A DNA stretch of 10,966 bases from Alistipes sp. (GTDB taxonomy: Bacteria; Bacteroidota; Bacteroidia; Bacteroidales; Rikenellaceae). The notes under the pieces are model-generated. The model saw only the letters and a program-made list of their open reading frames with translations. It was not told the origin of the DNA and made no database searches. Position numbers and translations under genes: made by a program. Positions 1-6,918 of this stretch are shown here, in pieces (position 1 is the first letter of the stretch; each line of letters opens with the position of its first letter). The stretch covers positions 1 through 10,966 of the forward strand of contig JAITWC010000050.1 of NCBI GenBank assembly GCA_031285485.1, in the 5' to 3' direction.

Positions 1-743
1 GAGACTTTGAGTTCGGTGGCGGCGGCATCGTCCACCACGAGTATCCCGCGCGGATGGGTCTGAAGAGCCGTGATCGTCCACACGTGGCTGTACGCACCCT
101 CGACGCCCTGTTGAACCGCGCGCGCCTTGCCCGCTCCGGTGGCGAGTATCATCACCTCGCGCGCCCCCAGCACAGTCGCCACGCCGACGGTCAGCGCCGT
201 GCGGGGCACCAGCGAAGTGTCGCCCCCGAAGAACCGCGCGTTGGTAACAACCGTATCCTCGGTAAGGGTCTTCTGCCGGGTGCGCGACGCCATCGACGAG
301 AAAGGCTCGTTGAAAGCGATGTGTCCGTCGTTGCCCACTCCGCCCATAAACAGGTCGATCCCCCCGGCGGCCTCGATGCGCGCCTCGTAACAGGCACATT
401 CGGCGGCTGTGTCGGGCGCGTTGCCGTCGAGGATATTGACGTTTTCAGGCCGGACGTCGACGTGGCTGAAGAAGTTCGACCACATGAACGAGTGGTAGCT
501 CTCGGGATGCTCGCGCGGCAGGCCCACGTACTCGTCCATGTTGAAGGTGACAACACGGGCGAACGACACCTCTCCGGCGCGGTGCATTCGGATCAGTTCG
601 GCGTAGGTTTCCAGCGGGGTCGATCCGGTGGGCAGGCCCAGCACGAAGGGCCGGGGCCCGGTGTGGGCGTTGATTCGCGATGCGATGTGGCGTGCGGCCC
701 ATGCGGCCACGGCGGCGGGTGTGTCGTGAATGAGCAGTCTCAT
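1..743 (-). CDS. nagB: Glucosamine-6-phosphate deaminase, C-terminus cut by window edge
   Basis: Converts glucosamine 6-phosphate to fructose 6-phosphate and ammonia in the cytoplasm, linking amino-sugar breakdown to glycolysis. The visible 247 residues follow the Escherichia coli NagB sequence almost without gaps. LGLPTGSTP (35-43) is the phosphate-binding loop. NMDEYVGLP (68-76) carries the catalytic Asp70, and GGVGNDGHIAFNEP (134-147) carries Asp139, His141 and Glu146 of the active site. The frame leaves the window at the motif ELKV, so about 20 residues are missing compared with the 266-residue E. coli enzyme. The ATG at 743 matches the family's MRL start. The start lies 20 bases from a three-copy palindromic repeat that fills most of the gap to purF, and no TAnnTTTG promoter is visible in that gap. 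Cotranscription with purF is therefore possible, with the repeat in the mRNA leader. The identification is secure. Confidence 0.97.
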   Translation of the reverse strand, partial: MRLLIHDTPAAVAAWAARHIASRINAHTGPRPFVLGLPTGSTPLETYAELIRMHRAGEVSFARVVTFNMDEYVGLPREHPESYHSFMWSNFFSHVDVRPENVNILDGNAPDTAAECACYEARIEAAGGIDLFMGGVGNDGHIAFNEPFSSMASRTRQKTLTEDTVVTNARFFGGDTSLVPRTALTVGVATVLGAREVMILATGAGKARAVQQGVEGAYSHVWTITALQTHPRGILVVDDAAATELKV

Positions 744-763
744 TTTCGTGGGAGGTTTATTAT

Positions 764-889
764 TGTTTTGAAGGCGTCCCCGTTTGGGGAAAGTACCAAA
801 CGGATTGTTTTGGAGGTTTCCCCGTTTGGGGAAAGTACCAAAACGGTTGTTTTGAAGGTTTCCCCAAGTGGGGACGCCTTCAAAACACC
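764..889. repeat. Three tandem 42-bp palindromic repeats between purF and nagB
   Basis: Three units start at 764, 806 and 848. Each has a CCCC-4 nt-GGGG core (centres 783.5, 825.5 and 867.5, exactly 42 apart) flanked by TTTTG..AGG and its approximate complement, so each can fold into a hairpin. The left arm of unit 1 (764-781) is a perfect 18-base inverted match to the right arm of unit 3 (870-887), so the whole block is also a large dyad centred on unit 2. The array fills most of the 744-906 gap. Being 14 codons long, the unit reads open on both strands: rightward as peptides of the form VLKxSPxGExxKT and leftward as VLxxSPxGExxKT. It could act as a transcript-level hairpin, a protein-binding site or a mobile repeat. 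The sequence does not decide which. Confidence 0.9.
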
Positions 890-906
890 CTCCGCGCACT
901 TAACAA

Positions 907-2766
907 CTATCTGTTCTCGTACCAGCGGACGAACGCCCGGTTGACGGTTCGCACGCCGCCCGGTGTCGGATAGTCGCCCGAGAAGTACCAGTCGCCGTTG
1001 TTGCTCGGGCACGCCTCGGAGAGCTTCCCGACCGTCTGGTAAACTATTCCCACCGGGCACTCGCAGTCGTCGGGCGTCACCATTTCGGCGATACGTCCCG
1101 TCACCTCGTCGTAGGTGAACGGTGCGTACACCTCTTTCACGTGGTTCACCACCTCGCCGTCGGGCTGCTCCTCCGACGCCTTGCAACGGGTGTACACCTC
1201 GTCCAGCAGCGACTCCCGCCCGGCGTCCCCGAGCAGCGACAGCGCGGCGTGGAAGGCGATGAACTCGTCCATGCGCGACATGTCGATCCCGTAGCAGTCG
1301 GGATACCTCACCTGGGGCGACGACGACACGATCACTATCTTGCGCGGCTTCAGGCGGCTCAGTATCTTCACGATGCTGCGCTTGAGCGTCGTTCCGCGCA
1401 CAATGCTGTCGTCGATCACCACCACCGAATCCTCGCCCGCCACGATCGAGTCGTAGGTTATGTCGTACACGTGCGTCGCGAGTTCGTCCCGTTCGCCTCC
1501 CTCCGCGATGAACGTGCGAAGTTTAATATCCTTGACGGCGATTTTCTCGGTGCGCACCTTGTGGCTCACGATTTCGAGTATCTGTTCGGGCGTGATGGCG
1601 GCGCCGAGGGCGGTGAGGCGTTCCACCTTCCGCTGGTCGTTGTAGGCTTTCAGCCCCTCCATCATTCCGTACCACGCAACCTCGGCAGTGTTGGGAATGA
1701 ACGAGAACACGGCGTGGTCGATGTCGCCGTCTATCTCGCGCAGAATGTCGGGCACGAGGAAACGCCCCAGCGCTTTTCTCTCCCGATAGATGTCGGCGTC
1801 GGTGCCGCGCGAGAAGTATATGCGTTCGAACGAGCATGGGCGCGGGTTCACCGGTTCGTTGATCCGCCTCAGCTCCACCTCGCCGCTCTTGCGCATCACT
1901 ATCGCCTCGCCTGGCTGCAGTTCGTTCACCTGATCGGTGGTGAGGTTCATCGCGGTCTGGATGACCGCCCTCTCGGAAGCCAGCACCGCCACCTCGTCGT
2001 CGATGTAGTAGTGGGCCGAGCGGATGCCCCACGGGTCACGGATCGAGAACGCCTCGCCGCTGCCCGTCACCCCGGTTATGATGTAGCCGCCGTCCCACAA
2101 CTTCGACCCCTCGGCAAGTATCGCCGCGATGTCCACCTCGGCTTCAACCCGGTCGGTGAGCGCCCGACCCCTCAGCCCCTCGGCCATGTAGCGGTCGTAG
2201 AGCGCCTCGCACTGGCGGTCGAGCAGGCCACCCAATTGTTCGAGCAATATAAAGGTGTCGGCGTTGTTGCGCGGATGCTGTCCCTCGGCGACGATACATC
2301 CAAGCACCCCGTCGAGGTTTGTCATGTTGAAGTTCCCGGCCAGTGCGAGGTTCTGGCACTTCCAGTTGCTGCGCCTCAGAAACGGGTGGACGTAGGAGAG
2401 TCCGCTGCATCCGCCGGTCGAGTATCTCAGGTGACCCATCATCACCTCGCCCTCGAACGGGATCGCCTCGCCGCATCCTCTTTCCATCCTCGCGTGGGCT
2501 CTGGCGCTGTGTACATTGCCGAATATCTCGCGGATGGCGCGGTTGCCCAGTGCCCTTTCGCGGAAGATATATTCATTTTTCACGGGTGGGTCTATCTTGA
2601 CCACTGCGAGGCCAGCTCCCTCCTGTCCGCGGTTGTGCTGTTTTTCCATCATCAGGTAGAGTTTGCCCAACGCCCAGCCTTCGCCGTATTTGGCGGTGTA
2701 GTACTCCAGCGGCTTGCGCAGTCTGATCTGAACCACCCCGCATTCGTGTTTGATCTTGTCGCTCAT
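907..2766 (-). CDS. purF: Amidophosphoribosyltransferase (glutamine-PRPP amidotransferase)
   Basis: Catalyses the committed step of purine synthesis: PRPP plus glutamine gives 5-phosphoribosylamine. The N-terminal Ntn-hydrolase domain begins MSDKIKHECG, so Cys9 would be the catalytic nucleophile after removal of a short propeptide. QHNRGQEG (43-50) and GHLRYSTGG (111-119) are glutaminase-site motifs. The phosphoribosyltransferase domain follows CSFERIYFSRGTD (311-323), with the PRPP loop VVVIDDSIVRGTT at 448-460 and the conserved YPDCYGIDM at 488-496. At 619 residues it is longer than the roughly 500-residue E. coli enzyme and resembles the long form found in Bacteroidales. The extra length includes a C-terminal extension with CECP and ACPSNNGDWYFSGDYPTPGG. 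The ATG at 2766 is just upstream of the family start and lies 28 bases downstream of a good -7 element. It sits between the DUF3467 gene and nagB, all read leftward. A 546-codon open frame on the opposite strand is a GC-driven shadow. Confidence 0.96.
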   Translation of the reverse strand: MSDKIKHECGVVQIRLRKPLEYYTAKYGEGWALGKLYLMMEKQHNRGQEGAGLAVVKIDPPVKNEYIFRERALGNRAIREIFGNVHSARAHARMERGCGEAIPFEGEVMMGHLRYSTGGCSGLSYVHPFLRRSNWKCQNLALAGNFNMTNLDGVLGCIVAEGQHPRNNADTFILLEQLGGLLDRQCEALYDRYMAEGLRGRALTDRVEAEVDIAAILAEGSKLWDGGYIITGVTGSGEAFSIRDPWGIRSAHYYIDDEVAVLASERAVIQTAMNLTTDQVNELQPGEAIVMRKSGEVELRRINEPVNPRPCSFERIYFSRGTDADIYRERKALGRFLVPDILREIDGDIDHAVFSFIPNTAEVAWYGMMEGLKAYNDQRKVERLTALGAAITPEQILEIVSHKVRTEKIAVKDIKLRTFIAEGGERDELATHVYDITYDSIVAGEDSVVVIDDSIVRGTTLKRSIVKILSRLKPRKIVIVSSSPQVRYPDCYGIDMSRMDEFIAFHAALSLLGDAGRESLLDEVYTRCKASEEQPDGEVVNHVKEVYAPFTYDEVTGRIAEMVTPDDCECPVGIVYQTVGKLSEACPSNNGDWYFSGDYPTPGGVRTVNRAFVRWYENR

Positions 2767-2794
2767 AAGAGGAAGTTGTGAGAATTTACGGAGA

Positions 2795-2828
2795 CAAAAG
2801 TAATGAAAGACCGCGAGAAAACGGCAAA
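2795..2828 (-). promoter_or_regulatory. Predicted promoter of purF (Bacteroidota type)
   Basis: On the minus strand TACTTTTG (2802 to 2795) fits the Bacteroidota -7 consensus TAnnTTTG. A TTTG lies upstream at 2828 to 2825 as a possible -33 element. The spacer of 22 bases is slightly long. Transcription would start near 2789, giving a leader of roughly 20 bases before the purF ATG. No Shine-Dalgarno sequence is evident. Confidence 0.6.
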
Positions 2829-2916
2829 GCGGGGCGTAAATGAGTTAATTTGGCAGTATCAGAATTTTGCTATTTCGTTTCTACCCCCATATGGCCCGCA
2901 CAAATCGGTCTGAATA

Positions 2917-2981
2917 TTTTGCCCTTTCAGGAGTTCCTGCTACCCCACTTGCAAGTGATTTTACCCTTTCAGGAAATCCTG
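2917..2981. repeat. 42-bp-spaced palindromic repeats upstream of purF
   Basis: Two copies of TTTT(g/a)CCCTTTCAGGA start at 2917 and 2959, exactly 42 bases apart. They match at 23 of their first 27 positions. Each holds a dyad: CAGGAGTTCCTG centred at 2933.5 and CAGGAAATCCTG centred at 2975.5. Between them lies a perfect 12-base palindrome, CACTTGCAAGTG (2946-2957). The second copy degenerates towards the stop codon of the DUF3467 gene. The rest of the gap to purF (about 2829-2916) is AT-richer and shows no gene. It could be a further part of the same element or simply the purF upstream region. Confidence 0.75.
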
Positions 2982-2995
2982 TTACGACTCATAAC

Positions 2996-3316
2996 TCAGG
3001 CCTCGCCCTTGGTGAAGCCGAGGGTTATGGTTTCGTCGGGGGAGTTGGCGGGGAGGCCGTGGATGTCTATACGGCCAAGGGTGCTTTCGTAGCGGGTGAT
3101 GTTGTCCTGGAGCGACATGAGCAGCCGTTTGGCGTGCTCGGGCGAGAGTACTATGCGGCTTTTGATCTTGGCCTTGGGGATGCCCGGCATGATGGCGGCG
3201 AAATCCACCACGAATTCTGAGGCCGAGTGCGATATTATCGCGAGGTTTGCATAGTGGCCCTGTGCGGTGGCCTCATCCAGTTCCAGGTCTATGCTATTTT
3301 TGGCGTTTTCAGACAT
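2996..3316 (-). CDS. DUF3467 domain protein
   Basis: A 106-residue soluble protein of unknown biochemical function. The stretch YANLAIISHSASEFVVDFAAIMPGIPKAKIKSRIVLSPEHAKRLL (about 22-66) has the typical DUF3467 pattern of Asn-Leu-Ala-Ile, Glu-Phe-Val-Xaa-Asp-Phe, a Pro-Gly-Xaa-Pro-Lys-Ala turn and Ser-Arg-Ile-Xaa-Xaa-Xaa-Pro. It is followed by an amphipathic helix, LLMSLQDNITRYEST. Family members are short, so this is full length. There is no signal peptide and no membrane segment. It lies between folC (96 bases upstream) and purF (229 bases downstream) in the same direction, with its own plausible promoter. Family assignment is confident, but nothing in the context assigns a role. Confidence 0.88.
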   Translation of the reverse strand: MSENAKNSIDLELDEATAQGHYANLAIISHSASEFVVDFAAIMPGIPKAKIKSRIVLSPEHAKRLLMSLQDNITRYESTLGRIDIHGLPANSPDETITLGFTKGEA

Positions 3317-3350
3317 TGTTTTTGTGAGCGTGTGTGTTCTTTTACATCCG

Positions 3351-3401
3351 CAAAAGTAGCCGATCGGGCCCGTGGATGTATCACCGGGGGGTGCAAAGTT
3401 A
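3351..3401 (-). promoter_or_regulatory. Candidate promoter(s) of the DUF3467 gene
   Basis: Two minus-strand matches to TAnnTTTG lie in the 96-base gap after folC: TACTTTTG (3358 to 3351) and TAACTTTG (3401 to 3394). The nearer one predicts a start near 3345 and a leader of about 30 bases. Neither has a clear TTTG at the -33 position. The remainder of the gap (3317-3412) shows no gene and no convincing terminator. Confidence 0.45.
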
Positions 3402-3412
3402 TTATGTGGTTT

Positions 3413-4651
3413 TCAACAATCGAGTACTGCGAGAGCCTCGCCCACCACGAAATTACTGCCTCCCGCGAACACCATGTCGCGCGGACCGGCGAGCGACATG
3501 GCGCGTGTGAGGGCCGCGGCTACGGTCGGAACGGTCTCGTGGTCGAATCCGTCGAACCGTCGCGCGAGTTCTTCGAGGGGCATCGCACGCGGGGTGTCGG
3601 CGGCGGTTAGGATGTAGTGGGCGTCGCGGGGCAGGAGCGGCAGGATTGCGTCGAGGTCTTTGTCGGCCGCGAATCCCAACACCATGAAGAGATGCTCGTG
3701 CGGGGTGTTGGCCGTCTGGGCGGCGACTTCGGCGAGTCCGTGGGCGTTGTGGGCGGTGTCGAGCACCACTAACGGTGAGCGGCGCACGGTTTCCCAGCGG
3801 CCACGCAGACCTGTCAGCGCGGCGGCGTGGGCGAGTCCGTTCTCCACGGCGTCGTCGGGGATGTTCCACCCCTCTATGCGCAGCACTTCGATCGTTGCGA
3901 GCACCGTCGCGAGATTCTTTTGCTGATAGTCGCCCGTGAGATCTGATTGAAAGTTGGAAGTTGAAAGTTGAAAGTTGTTTTCGTCGGCGAAAACTATGGG
4001 CGAGACGAGGGCGGCGGCTCTGGCGCGGAAGACGGGTTCGCTCGCGGGGTCGGTTTCTCCTATTACTACCGGCACTTCGGGTTTTATGATGCCTGCTTTT
4101 TCGGCGGCTATGGCTGGTAAGGTGCCTCCGAGATATTGGGTGTGTTCGAGGCCGATGTTGGTGATGACGCTTACGGCCGGAGTTACGATGTTGGTGGAGT
4201 CGAGGCGGCCGCCCAACCCCGTTTCGATCACCGCGATGTGGCATCCCGTCCTCTCGAACCACCACAGACTCATCGCCGTCGCCATCTCGAAGAATGTGAG
4301 ACCCGCGGTGACCATCTCGTCGCGCCAGCGCTCGGTGAACTCCACTACGGCTGCCTCGGGGATCATCGCTCCGTCGACGCGGATCCGTTCGCGGAAATCG
4401 ATCAGATGGGGCGACGTGAAAAGGCCCGTGCGCAGTCCCGCGCTATGCAACACCGCAGCCAGCATGTGGCACACCGAGCCCTTGCCGTTGGTGCCCGCCA
4501 CGTGTATGGTACGCAGCCGTTCGTGGGGATTGCCGAGAGTATACAGGAAACCCTCTATGCGTTCCAACCCCGGCTTGTATGCAGCCACGCCGGAACGTTC
4601 CCATACCGGCAGGGAGTTGAAGAGAAAAGCTATCGCCTCGAGGTAGGTCAC
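3413..4651 (-). CDS. folC: Bifunctional folylpolyglutamate synthase / dihydrofolate synthase
   Basis: Adds glutamate to dihydropteroate or folates using ATP, in the cytoplasm. The 412-residue protein has the Mur-ligase-like P-loop GTNGKGSV (53-60), TSPHLIDFRERI (79-90), FFEMATAMSLWWF (120-132), ETGLGGRLDSTN (143-154) and ITNIGLEHTQYLG (163-175). The C-terminal domain starts near LDTAHNAHG (298-304 region), where most relatives have HNP or HNx-G, and ends with AGGSNFVVGEAL. I chose the GTG at 4651 because its first bases overlap the lnt stop codon (GTGA) and because MTYLEAI is where the family begins. A longer frame reaches 4816 but its extra residues are the lnt coding sequence out of frame. 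Residues 225-235 (NNFQLSTSNFQ) come from a heptamer repeat inserted at a variable position. Translational coupling to lnt is likely. Confidence 0.94.
   Translation of the reverse strand: MTYLEAIAFLFNSLPVWERSGVAAYKPGLERIEGFLYTLGNPHERLRTIHVAGTNGKGSVCHMLAAVLHSAGLRTGLFTSPHLIDFRERIRVDGAMIPEAAVVEFTERWRDEMVTAGLTFFEMATAMSLWWFERTGCHIAVIETGLGGRLDSTNIVTPAVSVITNIGLEHTQYLGGTLPAIAAEKAGIIKPEVPVVIGETDPASEPVFRARAAALVSPIVFADENNFQLSTSNFQSDLTGDYQQKNLATVLATIEVLRIEGWNIPDDAVENGLAHAAALTGLRGRWETVRRSPLVVLDTAHNAHGLAEVAAQTANTPHEHLFMVLGFAADKDLDAILPLLPRDAHYILTAADTPRAMPLEELARRFDGFDHETVPTVAAALTRAMSLAGPRDMVFAGGSNFVVGEALAVLDC
3947..3979 (-). repeat. AACTTTC-type heptamer microsatellite inside folC
   Basis: On the plus strand the run is built of TTGAAAG and TTGGAAG heptamers, about four copies. 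On the coding strand it reads as CAACTTT/CAACTTC units and gives the peptide NNFQLSTSNFQ. It lies in frame between FADE and SDLTG of FolC. Similar heptamer runs giving FNFQLS-type peptides occur in Bacteroidota genomes as far as I recall. Copy number changes in multiples of three would keep the frame; others would not. Confidence 0.8.
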
Positions 4652-6234
4652 TGCACAAGGTGGTTGCGGCGGCGGATGCGGTAGGCGATGAAGTAGAGGA
4701 TCGACAGGCTCAGCAACAGTAGCGACACGCGGCAGGGCCAGTCGCCGAGGCGGGTGAAGACGGTCATGCGGTGGTCTACGGGAATGTTGGCGGTGAGCGT
4801 GCCGCGCTCTTCCCATCCGAGGGTCAGGGGGCTGTCGTCGGAGCCGTGCATCACCCGGCCTCGCGAGTCGATAAATCCGCTACGGCCGGTGTTAGCACTG
4901 CGCGCAATGGCGCGGCGGTTCTCAATGGCGCGCAGCCGGGCTAAGTCGAAGTGTTGCCGATAGCCGGGGGTGTTGCCCCACCATCCGTCGTTGGTGATGA
5001 TGAACAGTACCTGTGCGCCGTTACGCACGAACTCCGATGTGTATTCGCCGTAGACGCTCTCCCAGCAGATGCCAGCTCCGGCCGTCACGCCGTCGTTCTT
5101 GAATACTGTTCTCTCGGTGCCAAAACCGTAGTGGCCGGCGTAGAAACCGAGGCCGTCGAGCATGCTTTGCAGTCCGCGGATCCACCACCACGTGGGCATC
5201 ATCTCGGCGCCGATCACCATCTTGGCCTTGTGGTGGATGTCCACCCGGCCACTCGGGGCGATGGCCAGCGACGAGTTGTATATATCGTACCAACCCTCGG
5301 GGTCGGAGTAGGTGGTGTGGGTAGGTTTAGGTACGTGGCCGTAGTTGCGGCGCGTGGCGGCGCCCACCACTACCGTGGCTTCGGGCGAGTGGGCTTTGGT
5401 GGTGTTGGTGATCGTCACCAGCGAGTGCGAGAATGAGATGCTATCCTCATCGATCATATCGCCAACGGTGGTCTCGGGCATCACTATGAACCGCGCGTCG
5501 GCGGGGGCTTCGGCAGCCAGCTCGGCCAGGTTTGTGGCCTTTGCCCAGTCGGGGATTGAGTTTTCCTCCCAAGCCGATATGTTGGGCTGCACTATGGTCA
5601 CCCGGGTGAGGGGCAGAGGCTCCTCGTGTTTGCAGTAGAGGGCGATCGAGACGGCTATCGGCACGACCACCGACAATATCGGAGCGAGCAGGTTCTTCAC
5701 GGCGAACGGCCGCCGAACGATCAGAAATTCATATATTAGGATCGAGGTGACCAGCACCCAAATCGTGCCGCCGAAAGACCCCGTCCACTCGTACCACTGC
5801 ACTGCCCACACGTCATGGGCGAAACCGTTGCCGGTACTCAGCCACGGGAACGACGCCTGGTTGGTATTATAGACCCACTCGCCCACCGTCCACGCCGATA
5901 CCAGAACCGTGTAGGAGAGCGCCTTATGGGCCCGTTTCGAGATGAAGAACCACAGCATGAACGGCAATCCCGTGTAGACCCACGCGAAGAAAATGGCAGC
6001 GATGGGTCCCGCCGGAGTGGCGAACCACACCCACCAAATAGTCAGCCCGTACCAAAGCGCGATGAACAGCAGCGTCCACCCCAGCATCTTCCACAATGAA
6101 CGCCTCGACGAATCGTGGCGTGAGGCCAGCACCAACAGCGGAACGAAACCACCCAGCATAACCAACCCCGTGAGTTCCCACCAACCGAAAGCCATCATGA
6201 CCGCGGCCGCGACCACCAAAAGGAAATTCTTCAT
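4648..6234 (-). CDS. lnt: Apolipoprotein N-acyltransferase
   Basis: Transfers the third acyl chain from phospholipid to the N-terminal cysteine of lipoproteins in the inner membrane, the last step of lipoprotein maturation. Residues 1-200 are a string of hydrophobic segments (about 4-36, 50-70, 76-98, 105-122, 155-173, 183-201). A periplasmic nitrilase domain follows from TIVQPNIS (213-220), and a final membrane helix lies at 503-520. The catalytic triad is visible: Glu254 in MPET, Lys336 in HHKAKMV and Cys390 in GICWESVYG. NDGWWGNTPGYRQH and RSANTGRSG are further nitrilase-domain motifs. The 528-residue length is normal. The ATG at 6234 begins a hydrophobic MKNFLLVVAA segment and directly follows a -7 box; the open frame continues to 6972 but only as antisense of lysE/cmk. 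Its TGA overlaps the folC GTG. Confidence 0.95.
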   Translation of the reverse strand: MKNFLLVVAAAVMMAFGWWELTGLVMLGGFVPLLVLASRHDSSRRSLWKMLGWTLLFIALWYGLTIWWVWFATPAGPIAAIFFAWVYTGLPFMLWFFISKRAHKALSYTVLVSAWTVGEWVYNTNQASFPWLSTGNGFAHDVWAVQWYEWTGSFGGTIWVLVTSILIYEFLIVRRPFAVKNLLAPILSVVVPIAVSIALYCKHEEPLPLTRVTIVQPNISAWEENSIPDWAKATNLAELAAEAPADARFIVMPETTVGDMIDEDSISFSHSLVTITNTTKAHSPEATVVVGAATRRNYGHVPKPTHTTYSDPEGWYDIYNSSLAIAPSGRVDIHHKAKMVIGAEMMPTWWWIRGLQSMLDGLGFYAGHYGFGTERTVFKNDGVTAGAGICWESVYGEYTSEFVRNGAQVLFIITNDGWWGNTPGYRQHFDLARLRAIENRRAIARSANTGRSGFIDSRGRVMHGSDDSPLTLGWEERGTLTANIPVDHRMTVFTRLGDWPCRVSLLLLSLSILYFIAYRIRRRNHLVQ

Positions 6235-6279
6235 GACGGCAAAGGTAACAATTTGCCGCAAATTGCTAACTTTGCGGGG
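6235..6279. promoter_or_regulatory. Symmetric divergent promoter between lnt and the LysE gene
   Basis: The 45-base gap contains a dyad at 6239-6275: two 17-base arms round CCG (6256-6258), with two mismatches, and a core CAATTTG-CCG-CAAATTG. Each arm carries a TAnnTTTG -7 element. TAACTTTG (6267-6274) points right, and TACCTTTG (6247 to 6240, minus strand) points left. Each ends exactly five bases before an ATG (6280 and 6234). Because transcription in this phylum starts a few bases past the TTTG, both mRNAs are predicted to begin at or next to the start codon. No good -33 TTTG is present at the usual spacing on either strand. Confidence 0.7.
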
Positions 6280-6918
6280 ATGAATTACGAGATTTTGCTG
6301 CGCGGGGTGACGATTGGACTGCTGGCGTCGATAACGTTGGGGCCGGTGGGGGTGATGTGCATACAGCGCACACTGTCCAAAAGCCGCGCCTCGGGTTTTT
6401 CCTCGGGACTGGGGGCCGCCGTGGCCGATACACTGTCCGCTACGCTCGCCTACTTTTTCATTGCCGTCATCTCGACCGTCATAGAGAGCAACCTTCAGGT
6501 GTTTAAAGTGATAGGCGGGGTGTTCGTCGCCGGAGTGGGTATCCACTACTTTCTGAAAAATCCCATCGTGCAGATTCGCCGTAACAGGGCGGGCCGCACC
6601 AACCTCGTGCAGGATTTCGTGTCGACTTTCGCCCTGACGCTTACCAATCCGGCGTTCATACTGTGGCTGCTGGTGATATTCTCGGCGCTGGGGGTCGACG
6701 CGGGTGCGGGCGAGATGGATGTGACGCGAGTTGGTGCCGGAGCGCAGATGATACTCGGATTCTTCGGCGGCGCGGCGGCGTGGTGGTTCGTGCTCACGTT
6801 CGTGGTGTCGCTTTTCCGGCGGCGGTTCCGGCCGCGCCATCTGCTTTGGATCAACCGCATAGCCGGGGCGCTCATCTCGGCGCTCGGAGTGGCGGTAATT
6901 GTTTCGGCGTTTGTATGA
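6280..6918 (+). CDS. LysE-family transporter (amino-acid export type)
   Basis: A 212-residue inner-membrane protein of the LysE/RhtB superfamily, which exports amino acids or related small molecules. The substrate here cannot be told. The N-terminus ILLRGVTIGLLASITLGPVGVMCIQRTLSKSRASGFSSGLGAAVADTLSATLAYFF has the family's first helix ending in a Gly-Pro, then a polar loop and the Gly-rich second helix with an Asp. Further hydrophobic segments lie at about 68-88, 110-135, 151-175 and 188-210. NPIVQIRRNR is a basic loop. The ATG at 6280 is chosen over an in-frame TTG at 6253 because 6253 lies inside the promoter dyad. The stop codon overlaps the cmk ATG (ATGA at 6915-6918), so it is the first gene of a lysE-cmk-ispH operon. 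Confidence 0.88.
   Translation: MNYEILLRGVTIGLLASITLGPVGVMCIQRTLSKSRASGFSSGLGAAVADTLSATLAYFFIAVISTVIESNLQVFKVIGGVFVAGVGIHYFLKNPIVQIRRNRAGRTNLVQDFVSTFALTLTNPAFILWLLVIFSALGVDAGAGEMDVTRVGAGAQMILGFFGGAAAWWFVLTFVVSLFRRRFRPRHLLWINRIAGALISALGVAVIVSAFV

Noticed and set aside
764..889. CRISPR array
   Set aside because: The whole 42-base unit repeats with no unique spacers, the copies are divergent palindromes, and no cas genes are nearby. The same holds for the other three arrays.
54..944. 296-codon plus-strand frame covering nagB and the repeat array
   Set aside because: Most of it is antisense to nagB. Only the repeat-encoded part is of interest, and that is reported separately as a property of the repeat.
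1141..2781. 546-codon open frame on the plus strand opposite purF
   Set aside because: It is antisense to a secure purF gene with all motifs. GC-rich third positions remove stops from the opposite strand, and the translated product resembles no family.
4652..4816. 55-residue upstream extension of folC
   Set aside because: It lies inside lnt in another frame. The GTG at 4651, overlapping the lnt stop, gives the normal family length.
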